Position numbers and translations under genes: made by a program. A model generated the notes under the pieces. That model was not told the origin of the DNA and ran no database searches. It saw only the letters and a list, made by a program, of their open reading frames with translations. A stretch of 64,000 nt of DNA from Paracoccus caeni. Lineage in GTDB: Bacteria > Pseudomonadota > Alphaproteobacteria > Rhodobacterales > Rhodobacteraceae. Location: contig NZ_JAEPRQ010000007.1 of the NCBI RefSeq assembly GCF_016629665.1, forward strand, positions 142,538 through 206,537, given 5' to 3'. Every line of letters begins with the position of its first letter. Positions within the stretch are counted from its first letter, which is position 1. Below, in pieces: positions 50,361-58,544 of the stretch.

Positions 50361-50526
50361 GTTCAGGTGCCGGGCGAAAGTCCGGGTAAAAGGGAATCCG
50401 GTTTGATGCCGGAACTGCCCCCGCAACTGTAGGCGGACAGCCTGCCCGAAATGCCACTGGTGCGAATGCCGCTCCGGGAAGGCCGGGTGAGGCGCAAGAC
50501 CCGCAAGTCAGGAAACCTGCCTGAAC
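50361..50526 (+). promoter_or_regulatory. Cobalamin (adenosylcobalamin) riboswitch
   Basis: The B12-aptamer landmarks occur in order. P1 arms GTTCAGG (50361-50367) and CCTGAAC (50520-50526) pair exactly. AAAAGGGAATCCGGT starts near 50389, GCCGGAACTGCCCCCGCAAC near 50408 contains the B12 box, and CTGTAGGCGGACAGCC and GCAAGACCCGCAAGTCAGG follow. Downstream, CGGCC at 50539-50543 can pair with GGCCG at 50566-50570 and cover the GAAAGG ribosome-binding region before the queH ATG. That indicates control of translation, with expression off when cobalamin is bound. Confidence 0.95.
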
Positions 50527-50576
50527 ACTCTTCTGATCCGGCCGCGGGGTGCGTGCCGTGCGAAAGGCCGATTGCA

Positions 50577-51236
50577 ATGACGACGTTCGAACGCCCTGAA
50601 CTGACCCCGCCCGGTGGCGAGAAAAAGGTGCTGCTGCATTCCTGTTGCGCCCCCTGTTCGGGCGAGGTGATGGAGGCGATGCTGGCCTCTGGCATCGACT
50701 ACACCATCTTTTTCTACAATCCGAACATCCATCCCGACCGCGAATACCTGCTGCGCAAGGATGAGAATATCCGCTTCGCCGATCAGCATGGCGTGCCATT
50801 CGTCGATGCGGATTACGACAAGGAAAACTGGTTCGCGCGGGCGAAGGGGATGGAGTGGGAGCCGGAGCGAGGCATCCGTTGCACCATGTGCTTTGACATG
50901 CGCTTCGAACGGACTGCGCTTTACGCGCATGAGCATGGCTTTCCGGTGATGACCTCAAGCCTTGGTATTTCGCGCTGGAAGGATATGAACCAGATCAACG
51001 GCTGTGGGCAACGTGCGGTCGCGCCCTATCAGGGGCTGTCCTATTGGGAATATAACTGGCGTAAAGGTGGCGGTTCGAACCGGATGATCGAGATTTCGAA
51101 ACGCGAAGAGTTCTATCAGCAGGAATATTGCGGCTGCGTCTATTCTTTGCGTGACACAAATCGGCACCGCCGCGAGGTTGGGCGACCGCAGATCGAGATC
51201 GGCAAGCTGTATTACAAAAAGGACGATCTGGACTGA
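50577..51236 (+). CDS. queH: Epoxyqueuosine reductase, B12-independent
   Basis: QueH reduces epoxyqueuosine to queuosine in tRNA anticodons, the last step of queuosine synthesis, and replaces the cobalamin-dependent enzyme QueG. The 219-residue protein (former DUF208) has the cysteine sets HSCCAPC (Cys23, Cys24, Cys27), RCTMC (Cys102, Cys105), Cys143 and CGC (Cys185, Cys187), which supply the iron-sulfur and metal site. The ATG at 50577 is about 10 bases after GAAAGG. A cobalamin riboswitch sits in its leader, so it should be made when B12 is scarce. Confidence 0.95.
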   Translation: MTTFERPELTPPGGEKKVLLHSCCAPCSGEVMEAMLASGIDYTIFFYNPNIHPDREYLLRKDENIRFADQHGVPFVDADYDKENWFARAKGMEWEPERGIRCTMCFDMRFERTALYAHEHGFPVMTSSLGISRWKDMNQINGCGQRAVAPYQGLSYWEYNWRKGGGSNRMIEISKREEFYQQEYCGCVYSLRDTNRHRREVGRPQIEIGKLYYKKDDLD

Positions 51237-51242
51237 ACGTCC

Positions 51243-51273
51243 GGTGCGTCAGCCCGCAACCGCCTGACGCACC
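51243..51273. terminator. Inverted repeat between queH and kdgK, likely shared terminator
   Basis: GGTGCGTCAG (51243-51252) and CTGACGCACC (51264-51273) are exact 10-base inverted copies with an 11-base spacer. The repeat begins 7 bases after the queH stop and covers the last codons of the convergent kdgK gene (its stop is at 51249-51251). No clear T run follows in either direction. Confidence 0.55.
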
Positions 51274-52163
51274 AACGCGCCGCGATGACCGATGACGATG
51301 CGGCTCAGATCATGCGCGCGCTGGATCGCCTGCTCGATCCCGGCGCCGTCCAGCCGCGCGGCCAGATAGCCTGCGTTGAAGCTGTCGCCAGCCGAGGTCG
51401 TATCCACCGGCACCTCACGGATCAGCCCGTCAACGATGCCCGTTCCCTCAGCTCCGCCGAAATGAACCGCCGCGCCGCCCGCCTTGACCACGACCTGCCC
51501 CGAGCCGCAGCCCAGATAACGCGCCACCGTCGCCTGCGGATCGGCATCGCCGAAATAGTCGCGTTCGTCGTCGAAGCTGGGGAGGATCAGATCGGACAGG
51601 GCGGCTGCTTGCTCGATTGTTGCGCACATGATTGTGGTGTCAGGCCAAAGGCGGGGGCGCAAGTTTGAGTCGAAAACCACCTTTGTTCCCTTCGCACGCG
51701 CCTGCTCCAACGCTTTGAAAAGGGTGTTGCGTCCCTCATCCGGCAGGATTGCCAGCGTGATCCCCGACAGATAGGCGATGCGCGTCCCGCTCAGCGCGCG
51801 CTCCAGCAACGCCGGATCATCGGCCAGCCGCTTGGCTGCCGAGTTGTCGCGCCAATAGCTGAAACTGCGTTCTCCATCCTTCAGCGAGATCGCATAAAGG
51901 CCGATCTCGCGTTCGGGATCGCGCAGGATATGATCCGCGCCGATCCCTTCAGCGGCAAGGAAATCCAGCATCCGTTGCGAAAATTCGCCTGTGCCGACGC
52001 GGCTGAAATAGCTCACATCCCGGCTGGCTGGCAGCAGACGCCGCAGATACCACGCGGTATTCAGCGTATCCCCTGCGATCCCCAATTGCCATTGATCGGG
52101 CTGAGGCGATTGCGACAGTTCAACCATCGCCTCTCCGATACACAGGATGTCATTCTTCGTCAT
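51249..52163 (-). CDS. kdgK: PfkB-family sugar kinase, probable 2-dehydro-3-deoxygluconokinase
   Basis: This 304-residue kinase has the PfkB N-terminal block CIGEAMVELSQ, the adenine/substrate region, and the C-terminal signature DTTSAGDSFNAGYLAARL with the catalytic aspartate. Located directly after uxuA and uxuB, it should phosphorylate 2-keto-3-deoxygluconate (KDG) to KDPG. The ATG at 52163 overlaps the uxuB stop and has GGAGG ten bases upstream; a longer frame starts at 52202 but lacks support. An aldolase for KDPG is not in the window. Confidence 0.88.
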   Translation of the reverse strand: MTKNDILCIGEAMVELSQSPQPDQWQLGIAGDTLNTAWYLRRLLPASRDVSYFSRVGTGEFSQRMLDFLAAEGIGADHILRDPEREIGLYAISLKDGERSFSYWRDNSAAKRLADDPALLERALSGTRIAYLSGITLAILPDEGRNTLFKALEQARAKGTKVVFDSNLRPRLWPDTTIMCATIEQAAALSDLILPSFDDERDYFGDADPQATVARYLGCGSGQVVVKAGGAAVHFGGAEGTGIVDGLIREVPVDTTSAGDSFNAGYLAARLDGAGIEQAIQRAHDLSRIVIGHRGALVRQAVAG

Positions 52164-53617
52164 GCGGACAGCGCCTCCGGAAAGTTCATCCGAAACCCGC
52201 AATGGCGGATGCGCGACAGGGATTGCCGGATGATCTGCATGAATGCGTTGTTACCCGTCAGGCAGGCTGGTGCAAGACCGGGAAGCGACAACACCGCTTC
52301 GACCAACCGCATATCGTCATCTCCGGCCCGGTTGACCGTATCCCGCAGGCGATCACCGCGCGGATCGTCCGGGGCCTCGCCACGTTTGGAGAGATCTGAC
52401 AGCCATGCCAGCCACACCGCAATCGCGAAGGCAAAGGGTCGCGCATCCTGACCCGCTGCCAGCATCTCTGCCGCCGGAACAAGCCAGCGCTGCGGCAGCT
52501 TTTCGGTACCATCGATGGCGATCTGGCTGGTCCTGTGGGCAATGGCAGGGTTCGCGAAACGCTGCATCAGCGTGTCGGCGTAGCTGTCGGGGTCCAGACC
52601 GGATGAAGGGGGCAGGGTGGCCGCAGCGGCTTTCATATGCCGACGGACCAGCGCTGCCAGCGCGGGCTGGGCGACGACATCGCGAACATAACGCATGCCG
52701 ACAAGCTGACCCATATAGGCGATCAGCGAGTGGCTGCCATTCAACATCCGCAGCTTCATCGCCTCATGCGGGCCGACATCGCGAACGAAAGTCGCGCCAC
52801 CTGCTTCCCACAGGGGGCGACCCTGCGGGAAATGATCCTCGATCACCCATTGACTGAACGCCTCGGTCTCGACGGCTGCGGCATCATGATGGCCGGTCAG
52901 TTCAAGCGCGTCGCTATAGGTCCGCTCGGTCGAGGCGGGTGTGATACGGTCAACCACGGTTGACGGGAAGGCGACATTCTCTTCGATCCAGTTGGCGAGA
53001 GATGGGCGGATCCGGGCTGCAAAGCCAAGAACGCCTGCACGCAGAAGCGCGCCATTGTCCGGCAGATTGTCGCAGCTCAGGACAGTAAACGGTGCGATCC
53101 CTGCGGCACGACGCGCGGCAAGTGCGGCGGTGATCAGGCCCAGAACGCCGCTGGGCGCTTGCGGCCACAGCAGGTCGGCGGCGACCGCCGGATGCATTTC
53201 GTCAATATCCATCGCGTCGCGGTCGATGCCATAGGCCTTTTCCGAGACGGTCAGCGACAGGATACGAATGCGAGGATCGCAGGCGGCCTTCAGGATCGCG
53301 GCAGGATCGCCGCCCATGGTCGTCGCATGCGCGCCGATAATCCGCGCCTCAACCTGCTTGTCGCGGATCAGCACGGTGTAAAGCCCGTTCTGGGCCGTCA
53401 TCGCCTCGGCCATATCACGGCTGCGCAGGTTTGCCCCTAGAATGCGCCAGTCACCCCCGCCCGCTGCAAGCGCATCATCGGTCGCAACCGCCTGATGCGC
53501 GCGGTGGAAGGCACCAAGGCCCAGATGCAGGATGCCGACGCCATGAGCCGCGCGGTCATAGCCCGGCAGGCGTATATTGGGCGGCAGGCCGGAAAGATTT
53601 GTCAGACGAGAGGTCAT
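52160..53617 (-). CDS. uxuB: Fructuronate reductase (mannitol dehydrogenase family)
   Basis: This 485-residue polyol dehydrogenase has the N-terminal block GILHLGLGAFHRAHQAV, where NAD binds, and the C-terminal catalytic region KLRMLNGSHSLIAYMGQLVG with the conserved Lys, Asn and His. It likely reduces D-fructuronate to D-mannonate, the substrate of UxuA. Mannitol or altronate dehydrogenases share the fold, but the operon with uxuA and a KDG kinase favours fructuronate reductase. ATGA overlaps link it to both neighbours. Confidence 0.88.
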   Translation of the reverse strand: MTSRLTNLSGLPPNIRLPGYDRAAHGVGILHLGLGAFHRAHQAVATDDALAAGGGDWRILGANLRSRDMAEAMTAQNGLYTVLIRDKQVEARIIGAHATTMGGDPAAILKAACDPRIRILSLTVSEKAYGIDRDAMDIDEMHPAVAADLLWPQAPSGVLGLITAALAARRAAGIAPFTVLSCDNLPDNGALLRAGVLGFAARIRPSLANWIEENVAFPSTVVDRITPASTERTYSDALELTGHHDAAAVETEAFSQWVIEDHFPQGRPLWEAGGATFVRDVGPHEAMKLRMLNGSHSLIAYMGQLVGMRYVRDVVAQPALAALVRRHMKAAAATLPPSSGLDPDSYADTLMQRFANPAIAHRTSQIAIDGTEKLPQRWLVPAAEMLAAGQDARPFAFAIAVWLAWLSDLSKRGEAPDDPRGDRLRDTVNRAGDDDMRLVEAVLSLPGLAPACLTGNNAFMQIIRQSLSRIRHCGFRMNFPEALSA

Positions 53618-54822
53618 GCAGCGCTCCGATGGCTGAGGGCGGCTTCGACGCCGCGCAGTTCGGCAAGGCCCTTCAAGCGGCCGATTGCCGGATAGCCGGG
53701 TTGGGTATTGCGCCTGTGGTCGTCCAGAATGTTCTGTCCGTGATCAGGCCGCATCGGGATTTGGTGATCCGGGCGACCGGCGGCACGGCGGCGGGTCTCC
53801 TCGCGCAGGATCGCGTCTATCAGCGCCACCATGTCGGTCTGCCCGCCCAGATGCTCATCCTCGAAGAAGCTGGCGGGCACGCTGTCGCTATCGCGGCGCA
53901 CATTGCGCAGATGCAGGAAATGCACCCGATCGCCCAGCCGCTGCATCATGCCGGGCAGATCATTGTCGGGCCGTGCGCCCAGCGAGCCAGAGCAAAGCGT
54001 GATCCCGTTCGCGGGCAGATCGACGGCGGCAATGCGTTCGGCAAAGTCTGCCTCGGTGGACATGATCCGGGGCAGGCCCAGAAGGTCGAAAGGCGGATCG
54101 TCGGGATGGCAGCACAGCCGGACGCCGATGTCCTGCGCGACCGGGGCGACCTGTTCCAGAAAGTCATGGAAGTTCCGCCGCAGAACCTCTGCCGTGACGG
54201 GCGCATAGCTTTGCAGCAGATCGCGCACATCCGACAGCGAGAAATTCACCGCAGCACCCGGCAGGCCGGACACGATATTCGCGGCCAGTTGCTGCTGCCT
54301 TGATGCATCCATCTTGGCAAAACGACGCGCGGCGGCTTCGCGGATTTCTTCGGGGAAATCGACCTCGGCACCGGGGCGTTTCAGGATGTGGAGATCGAAG
54401 GCAGCGAAGTCGATGAGATCGAAGCGCATGCAGGTCGCGCCATTGGGTCGCCGCCAGTTCAACTCGGTCCGGGTCCAGTCCAGCACCGGCATGAAGTTGT
54501 AGCAGATGACCTCAATCCCGGCGTCCTTCAGGTGCCGCATTGAGGTGATCCAGTTCTGCACATGCCCGCGCCATTCGCCCGTCTGCGTCTTGATCGCCTC
54601 GCTGACCGGCAGGCTTTCGACCACCTCCCAGGACAAGCCTGAAGGCGCACCGTCCGTCATCACTGCAAGCTGTTGCTGGCGTTTGACGATCTCGTCGGGT
54701 GACCAGATAGTGCCGGGGGCGATGTGGTGCAGCGCCGTGACCACGCCCTTCACCCCGGCCTGCATCATGTCATTGATAGAGACCGGGTCCTTGGGTCCGA
54801 ACCAGCGCCATGTATGTCGCAT
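53614..54822 (-). CDS. uxuA: Mannonate dehydratase
   Basis: UxuA dehydrates D-mannonate to 2-keto-3-deoxygluconate. The 402-residue TIM-barrel protein shows the family N-terminus HTWRWFGPKDPVSINDMMQAGVKGVVTALHHI, the metal-site block RLCCHPDDPPFDLLGLPRIMS, and GSLGARPDNDLPGMM with HFLHLRNVRR. It is the first gene of uxuA-uxuB-kdgK. The ATG at 54822 follows AAGGAG. Confidence 0.95.
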   Translation of the reverse strand: MRHTWRWFGPKDPVSINDMMQAGVKGVVTALHHIAPGTIWSPDEIVKRQQQLAVMTDGAPSGLSWEVVESLPVSEAIKTQTGEWRGHVQNWITSMRHLKDAGIEVICYNFMPVLDWTRTELNWRRPNGATCMRFDLIDFAAFDLHILKRPGAEVDFPEEIREAAARRFAKMDASRQQQLAANIVSGLPGAAVNFSLSDVRDLLQSYAPVTAEVLRRNFHDFLEQVAPVAQDIGVRLCCHPDDPPFDLLGLPRIMSTEADFAERIAAVDLPANGITLCSGSLGARPDNDLPGMMQRLGDRVHFLHLRNVRRDSDSVPASFFEDEHLGGQTDMVALIDAILREETRRRAAGRPDHQIPMRPDHGQNILDDHRRNTQPGYPAIGRLKGLAELRGVEAALSHRSAA

Positions 54823-55186
54823 TCTATTCTCCTTGTTGCGACCCGCCGGGCCGCGAAATTCGGTGGCAACCGTTCCGTCGCAGACGGATATGCTTGGTCA
54901 CGCCGCGCAAGGGACGTGAGCAGAGGTCGGAATCTGGGGCAGATCATTCAGATGGATCTGCGGATGCTTGCGCCGCACCATTTTGGCGTGGCGGCGGTCC
55001 GGATCACTGAAAAGGGCAACTGAAGCACTCTGCTGATGTTTCAGCAGTCGTCTTGATGATATCTGCGTGGTCACGCCGGGCAGGCAGATCGTTTTCGGCT
55101 TGATCCGAAATATCACGATCCGGCGGCGACCTTGCGGCGCGACTGCGACCAAATCGCGATGGAAGCGGCAATGCGGCACCATCGCC
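54823..55186. promoter_or_regulatory. Non-coding gap upstream of uxuA
   Basis: This 364-base stretch between the ROK gene end and uxuA holds no credible gene. Two perfect small inverted repeats stand out. TCCGTC / GACGGA (54874-54879, 54883-54888) lies about 50 bases upstream of the uxuA start, a plausible operator or leader hairpin. CTGCTGA / TCAGCAG (55030-55036, 55041-55047) lies about 140 bases past the ROK stop. The uxu promoter must lie here, but I cannot place it exactly. Confidence 0.4.
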
Positions 55187-56407
55187 CTATTCCTCCGCCA
55201 GCGCCGAACCGATACCGATCTCGGCCAGTTCTTCGCGAAAGACCAGCGCCGCGGCGCCGATCAGTTCATCCTGGATGCCGGGCGCGCCCGCGACGATCTC
55301 GACATTGCGGCCACCGAACGAGACTGCGCTTGCAGGTGCGATCTCGGTAAAGCGTTGGCGCAGTCTGTTCAGCAATTCGGCATTCTGGGTGAAGGGGCCG
55401 GTGATCACGCATTGATCGGGTCCAAGCGTCAGCGTCAGATTGCGCAAGGTCATCGCCAGCAGGTCGATCGGGCGGTCCCAGTCCGTCAGATGCGGCGTCG
55501 CGCGCAGCACCTCTTCGAAGCTCCATTCCTCTGCCGGGATCGTCTGATCCTCAAGCCGGGCTAGGATCGCCCAAAGTCCGATCTCGGCCTCTATGCAGCC
55601 GGTCAGTCCGCATTTGCACACCGCCGTGCTGGACAGATCGACGCTGATATGGCCGACCTCGCCATGCCCGACATAATCAAGCCCATTCGCCCCGCGCCGC
55701 GCGAAAGCGGCGCCAACGCCGTAACCCCAATGCAACAGCAGGATACGCTGATATGCGCTAGCCTCTGCCCGATCCATACGGGCCCGCAGCTCGCATTTCA
55801 GGTTCTTGGCCAGCAGCACCCGGCAGCCAAGGGTCTGCTCCAGCGTGTCGAAGCTCAGATTGCCCAAATTCGGCCAATGCGCGGCGTAGCGCCAGATCCG
55901 CGCTTCTTCATCGACGATCCCGGCCAGTGACAGAACCACACCGGCAAGGCGCGAGCCGTGCGGAAGGTTCTGCCGCATGCTGATGCAGAGCAGGCAGAGC
56001 AATTCCAGAAATTCGTCTGGCTCGATCTGATCGGCGTCTAGTTCCCGCCGCTCACGCATCAGCACATTGCCGGCAAGATCGACCACCGTGCAGTGCAGCG
56101 TCCGCGAGACCGTGTTGATGATGATCGCCGTCAGGCCGGTCGGGTTCGGCGACAGAACCAGTTCGGGTCGCCCCTTCTGGGTAATCTGCTCGGGCCGCGA
56201 TTCCCGCACCAATCCGTCTTGGACAAGCTCCAGCACCAGATCAGAGATCGTGGCGGGGCGAATCATCATCTCCTGCGCCAGCCGTTTCCGGGTCGGATGT
56301 TCCGAGCCGCAGATTCGCATGAACACCCGACCCTTCCGGCCAATCGGGCCCTCCTGCATGAACAGGCTGGAATAGAAATCAAGCATAGGGATTTGTTGCG
56401 TTTTCAT
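55187..56407 (-). CDS. ROK-family transcriptional repressor (NagC/Mlc type)
   Basis: From the ATG at 56407 this is a 406-residue protein. It has an N-terminal winged helix near residues 35-85 (RKRLAQEMMIRPATISDLVLELVQDGLV) and a ROK sugar-sensing domain with the zinc motif His253 and CKCGLTGC (Cys264, Cys266, Cys271). The catalytic DxGxT kinase motif is not evident, consistent with a regulator rather than a kinase. It is divergent from nagB and probably represses the nag operon until an amino sugar or its 6-phosphate binds. In-frame starts upstream (56458, 56485) are possible but approach the palindromic operator. Confidence 0.9.
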   Translation of the reverse strand: MKTQQIPMLDFYSSLFMQEGPIGRKGRVFMRICGSEHPTRKRLAQEMMIRPATISDLVLELVQDGLVRESRPEQITQKGRPELVLSPNPTGLTAIIINTVSRTLHCTVVDLAGNVLMRERRELDADQIEPDEFLELLCLLCISMRQNLPHGSRLAGVVLSLAGIVDEEARIWRYAAHWPNLGNLSFDTLEQTLGCRVLLAKNLKCELRARMDRAEASAYQRILLLHWGYGVGAAFARRGANGLDYVGHGEVGHISVDLSSTAVCKCGLTGCIEAEIGLWAILARLEDQTIPAEEWSFEEVLRATPHLTDWDRPIDLLAMTLRNLTLTLGPDQCVITGPFTQNAELLNRLRQRFTEIAPASAVSFGGRNVEIVAGAPGIQDELIGAAALVFREELAEIGIGSALAEE

Positions 56408-56487
56408 CTCGTATTCCGGGCCGTGTCTGGTGTCGTTCAGGCGTTGGTTGCGGGTCATTTTGGGCCAATGCGGGCCGTGCTTCAATC

Positions 56488-56531
56488 ATTTATTGACATC
56501 ATCGTTATTAATAACGTAAATGTCAATAAAT
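56488..56531. promoter_or_regulatory. 44-bp nested palindrome, probable ROK operator
   Basis: Outer arms ATTTATTGACAT (56488-56499) and ATGTCAATAAAT (56520-56531) are exact 12-base inverted copies. Inside lies a perfect 14-base palindrome CGTTATTAATAACG (56503-56516) with the same centre, 56509.5. Only three base pairs of the 22 do not match. It ends 20 bases before the nagB ATG, so bound repressor would block nagB transcription. The AT-rich TTATT arms recall NagC/Mlc-type sites. Confidence 0.85.
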
Positions 56532-56551
56532 ACCGAAAGCGAAGGAACCCC

Positions 56552-57298
56552 ATGCGCATCACCATCTCGGCCACATGCGAAGAAAGCGGTCTTCGGGCTG
56601 CACATGAAGGAGCGAAGGCGATCCTTGCGGCGCTTGCCCAGGGTCGCGATGCACGGATCATTCTGGCGACAGGGGCCAGCCAATTCGCCATGCTGACCGA
56701 ACTGGTCCGCCACGGCGGCATCGACTGGTCACGCTGCGAAGTGTTCCATCTGGACGAATATCTGGGCATGGCATCGGACCATCCGGCCAGCTTCGTCGGC
56801 TATCTGCGCTCTCGCTTCGTGGAACAGGTTCCCGGGCTGAAGCGGTTCGAGGCCATCGACGGTATCGCAGCCGATCCGGTGGCAGAACTGGCGCGGCTTT
56901 CGGCGGCCGTTCAAGAAGCACCGATCGACGTGGCGTTCATCGGTATCGGTGAGAACGGGCATCTGGCCTTCAACGACCCGCCCGCCCTTTTTGACGCCAC
57001 AGACCCTTATCTGATCGTCAATCTGGACCCGGCTTGTCGCAGCCAGCAGGTCTCGGAGGGTTGGTTCGCCACGCTGGATGATGTGCCCGAACAGGCTATC
57101 ACCATGAGCATTCCGCAAATTCTTTCGGCGCGGAAAATTATCTGCACCGTGCCCGATCACCGCAAGGCCGAAGCCGTGCGGAATGCTGTTCAGGGTCCGC
57201 TGAATCCCGATTGTCCGGCATCGGCCCTGCAGAACCACCCCGATGCGGCGCTGCATCTGGATGATGCGGCGGCCAGCCTGCTGGAGCGCGCGGCATGA
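56552..57298 (+). CDS. nagB: Glucosamine-6-phosphate deaminase
   Basis: NagB converts glucosamine 6-phosphate to fructose 6-phosphate and ammonia. The 248-residue protein has FHLDEYLGM near residue 68 and GIGENGHLAFNDPP near residue 131, both diagnostic of the deaminase family. A GAAGGA ribosome-binding site precedes the ATG. The stop overlaps the nagA start by 4 bases. Confidence 0.94.
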   Translation: MRITISATCEESGLRAAHEGAKAILAALAQGRDARIILATGASQFAMLTELVRHGGIDWSRCEVFHLDEYLGMASDHPASFVGYLRSRFVEQVPGLKRFEAIDGIAADPVAELARLSAAVQEAPIDVAFIGIGENGHLAFNDPPALFDATDPYLIVNLDPACRSQQVSEGWFATLDDVPEQAITMSIPQILSARKIICTVPDHRKAEAVRNAVQGPLNPDCPASALQNHPDAALHLDDAAASLLERAA

Positions 57299-58500
57299 AC
57301 ACGATGAGTGGCCAGATCAACTATATCGGCAGGCGGCGCACGACGCTGGAACTGCCGGTGCTGTTCTCCGACGGGACGCCCGGCAAGGGCGAAGGGCGGA
57401 CCTATCAGCTTGCACCCGATGGAGTGGTGACTGCAGGCGCCGATCTGGAAGTCGTCGATTTTGCCCGTAATTTTGCAACGCCGGGTCTGGTCGATCTGCA
57501 GGTTAACGGCTTCGCGGGATGCGATTTCAACCAGCCCGGCGTGACCCGGATCGATTTCGATTCCGCCCTGATCGCAATGGCAAAAACCGGGGTCACCGCC
57601 AGCTTGCCGACGGTCATTACCGGCACCCCCGAGCATATGGTCCGCACGCTGGAAAGCCTTGACCGTGCCTGCGAACTTAGCCGTTTGGGGCCGCTGATGG
57701 TGCCGGGCTACCATATCGAAGGGCCGTTCCTGTCCCCGGACGAGGGCTATCGTGGCGCGCATGATGCAGGCTGCATGACCTCCGCCAGCATGCGGTTGAT
57801 TGACCGTCTGCAAGAAGCGGCCGGGCGTCCGATCCTGTTGGTCACCGTTGCGCCGGAAGTGCCGGGCGTGATCGAGATGATCGGCGAGTTGCGTGAACGT
57901 GGCATCCGGGTGGCTATCGGCCATTCAGCGGCAACGCCGGATCAGCTTGACGCCGCCATCGATGCGGGGGCGACGCTATCGACCCATCTGGGCAACGGCC
58001 TGCCGCAAGAGTTGCACAAACTTGACAACCCGATCTTCTGGCAGCTTGCGCAGGACCGGCTTAGCGCGATGTTCATCGCCGACGGCATCCATGTCCCGCC
58101 GATTGCGCTGAAGACCATGCTGCGCGCCAAGGGCAAATGCCGTTCGATCCTTGTGACGGATGCGGTTTCAGCCGCCGGTGCGCAGATGAAGCCCGGCGTC
58201 TATCCCTTCGGCTCGATGAAGGTCGAGCGTGCCAGCGACGGTTCGGTCCGCATTCCCGGCTCGCGCTATCTGGCCGGTTCCTCGGCCGAGATGGACCGCA
58301 TGATCCGCAGCATCATGCGCTGGTATGGCATCGACTTTCGCACGGTGCTGCGATTTGCGCAGTTGAACCCGTCAAGGGTGCTGAGCCCGCGTTGGGCGCC
58401 ACCCAAAACCGGCGACAAGGCATCGCTGGTCGAATGGAAAATGACCGATGCGGGACCGAAGGTCGTTCGCACCCATATCGGTCAGCACATGATCGAATAA
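57295..58500 (+). CDS. nagA: N-acetylglucosamine-6-phosphate deacetylase (divergent amidohydrolase)
   Basis: NagA removes the acetyl group from GlcNAc 6-phosphate to feed NagB. The 401-residue amidohydrolase keeps the key residues: Glu142 in HIEGPF, His210 in IGHS, His231 in STHLG and the catalytic Asp289 in VTDAVSAAG. It differs from classical NagA: the usual HLFNAM block after the second histidine reads HLGNGLPQELHKLDNP. This may reflect a separate substrate subgroup. Operon position after nagB supports the deacetylase role. Confidence 0.87.
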   Translation: MNTMSGQINYIGRRRTTLELPVLFSDGTPGKGEGRTYQLAPDGVVTAGADLEVVDFARNFATPGLVDLQVNGFAGCDFNQPGVTRIDFDSALIAMAKTGVTASLPTVITGTPEHMVRTLESLDRACELSRLGPLMVPGYHIEGPFLSPDEGYRGAHDAGCMTSASMRLIDRLQEAAGRPILLVTVAPEVPGVIEMIGELRERGIRVAIGHSAATPDQLDAAIDAGATLSTHLGNGLPQELHKLDNPIFWQLAQDRLSAMFIADGIHVPPIALKTMLRAKGKCRSILVTDAVSAAGAQMKPGVYPFGSMKVERASDGSVRIPGSRYLAGSSAEMDRMIRSIMRWYGIDFRTVLRFAQLNPSRVLSPRWAPPKTGDKASLVEWKMTDAGPKVVRTHIGQHMIE

Positions 58501-58544
58501 ACAAACGAAGTCAGGCATGTAATGCCGTTTCTTGAGGAGGAAGA

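Noticed and set aside
55187..56407. ROK protein as the missing GlcNAc kinase
   Set aside because: It has an N-terminal winged helix and lacks a clear DxGxT phosphate-binding motif, so a repressor is the better call despite the zinc motif shared with ROK kinases.
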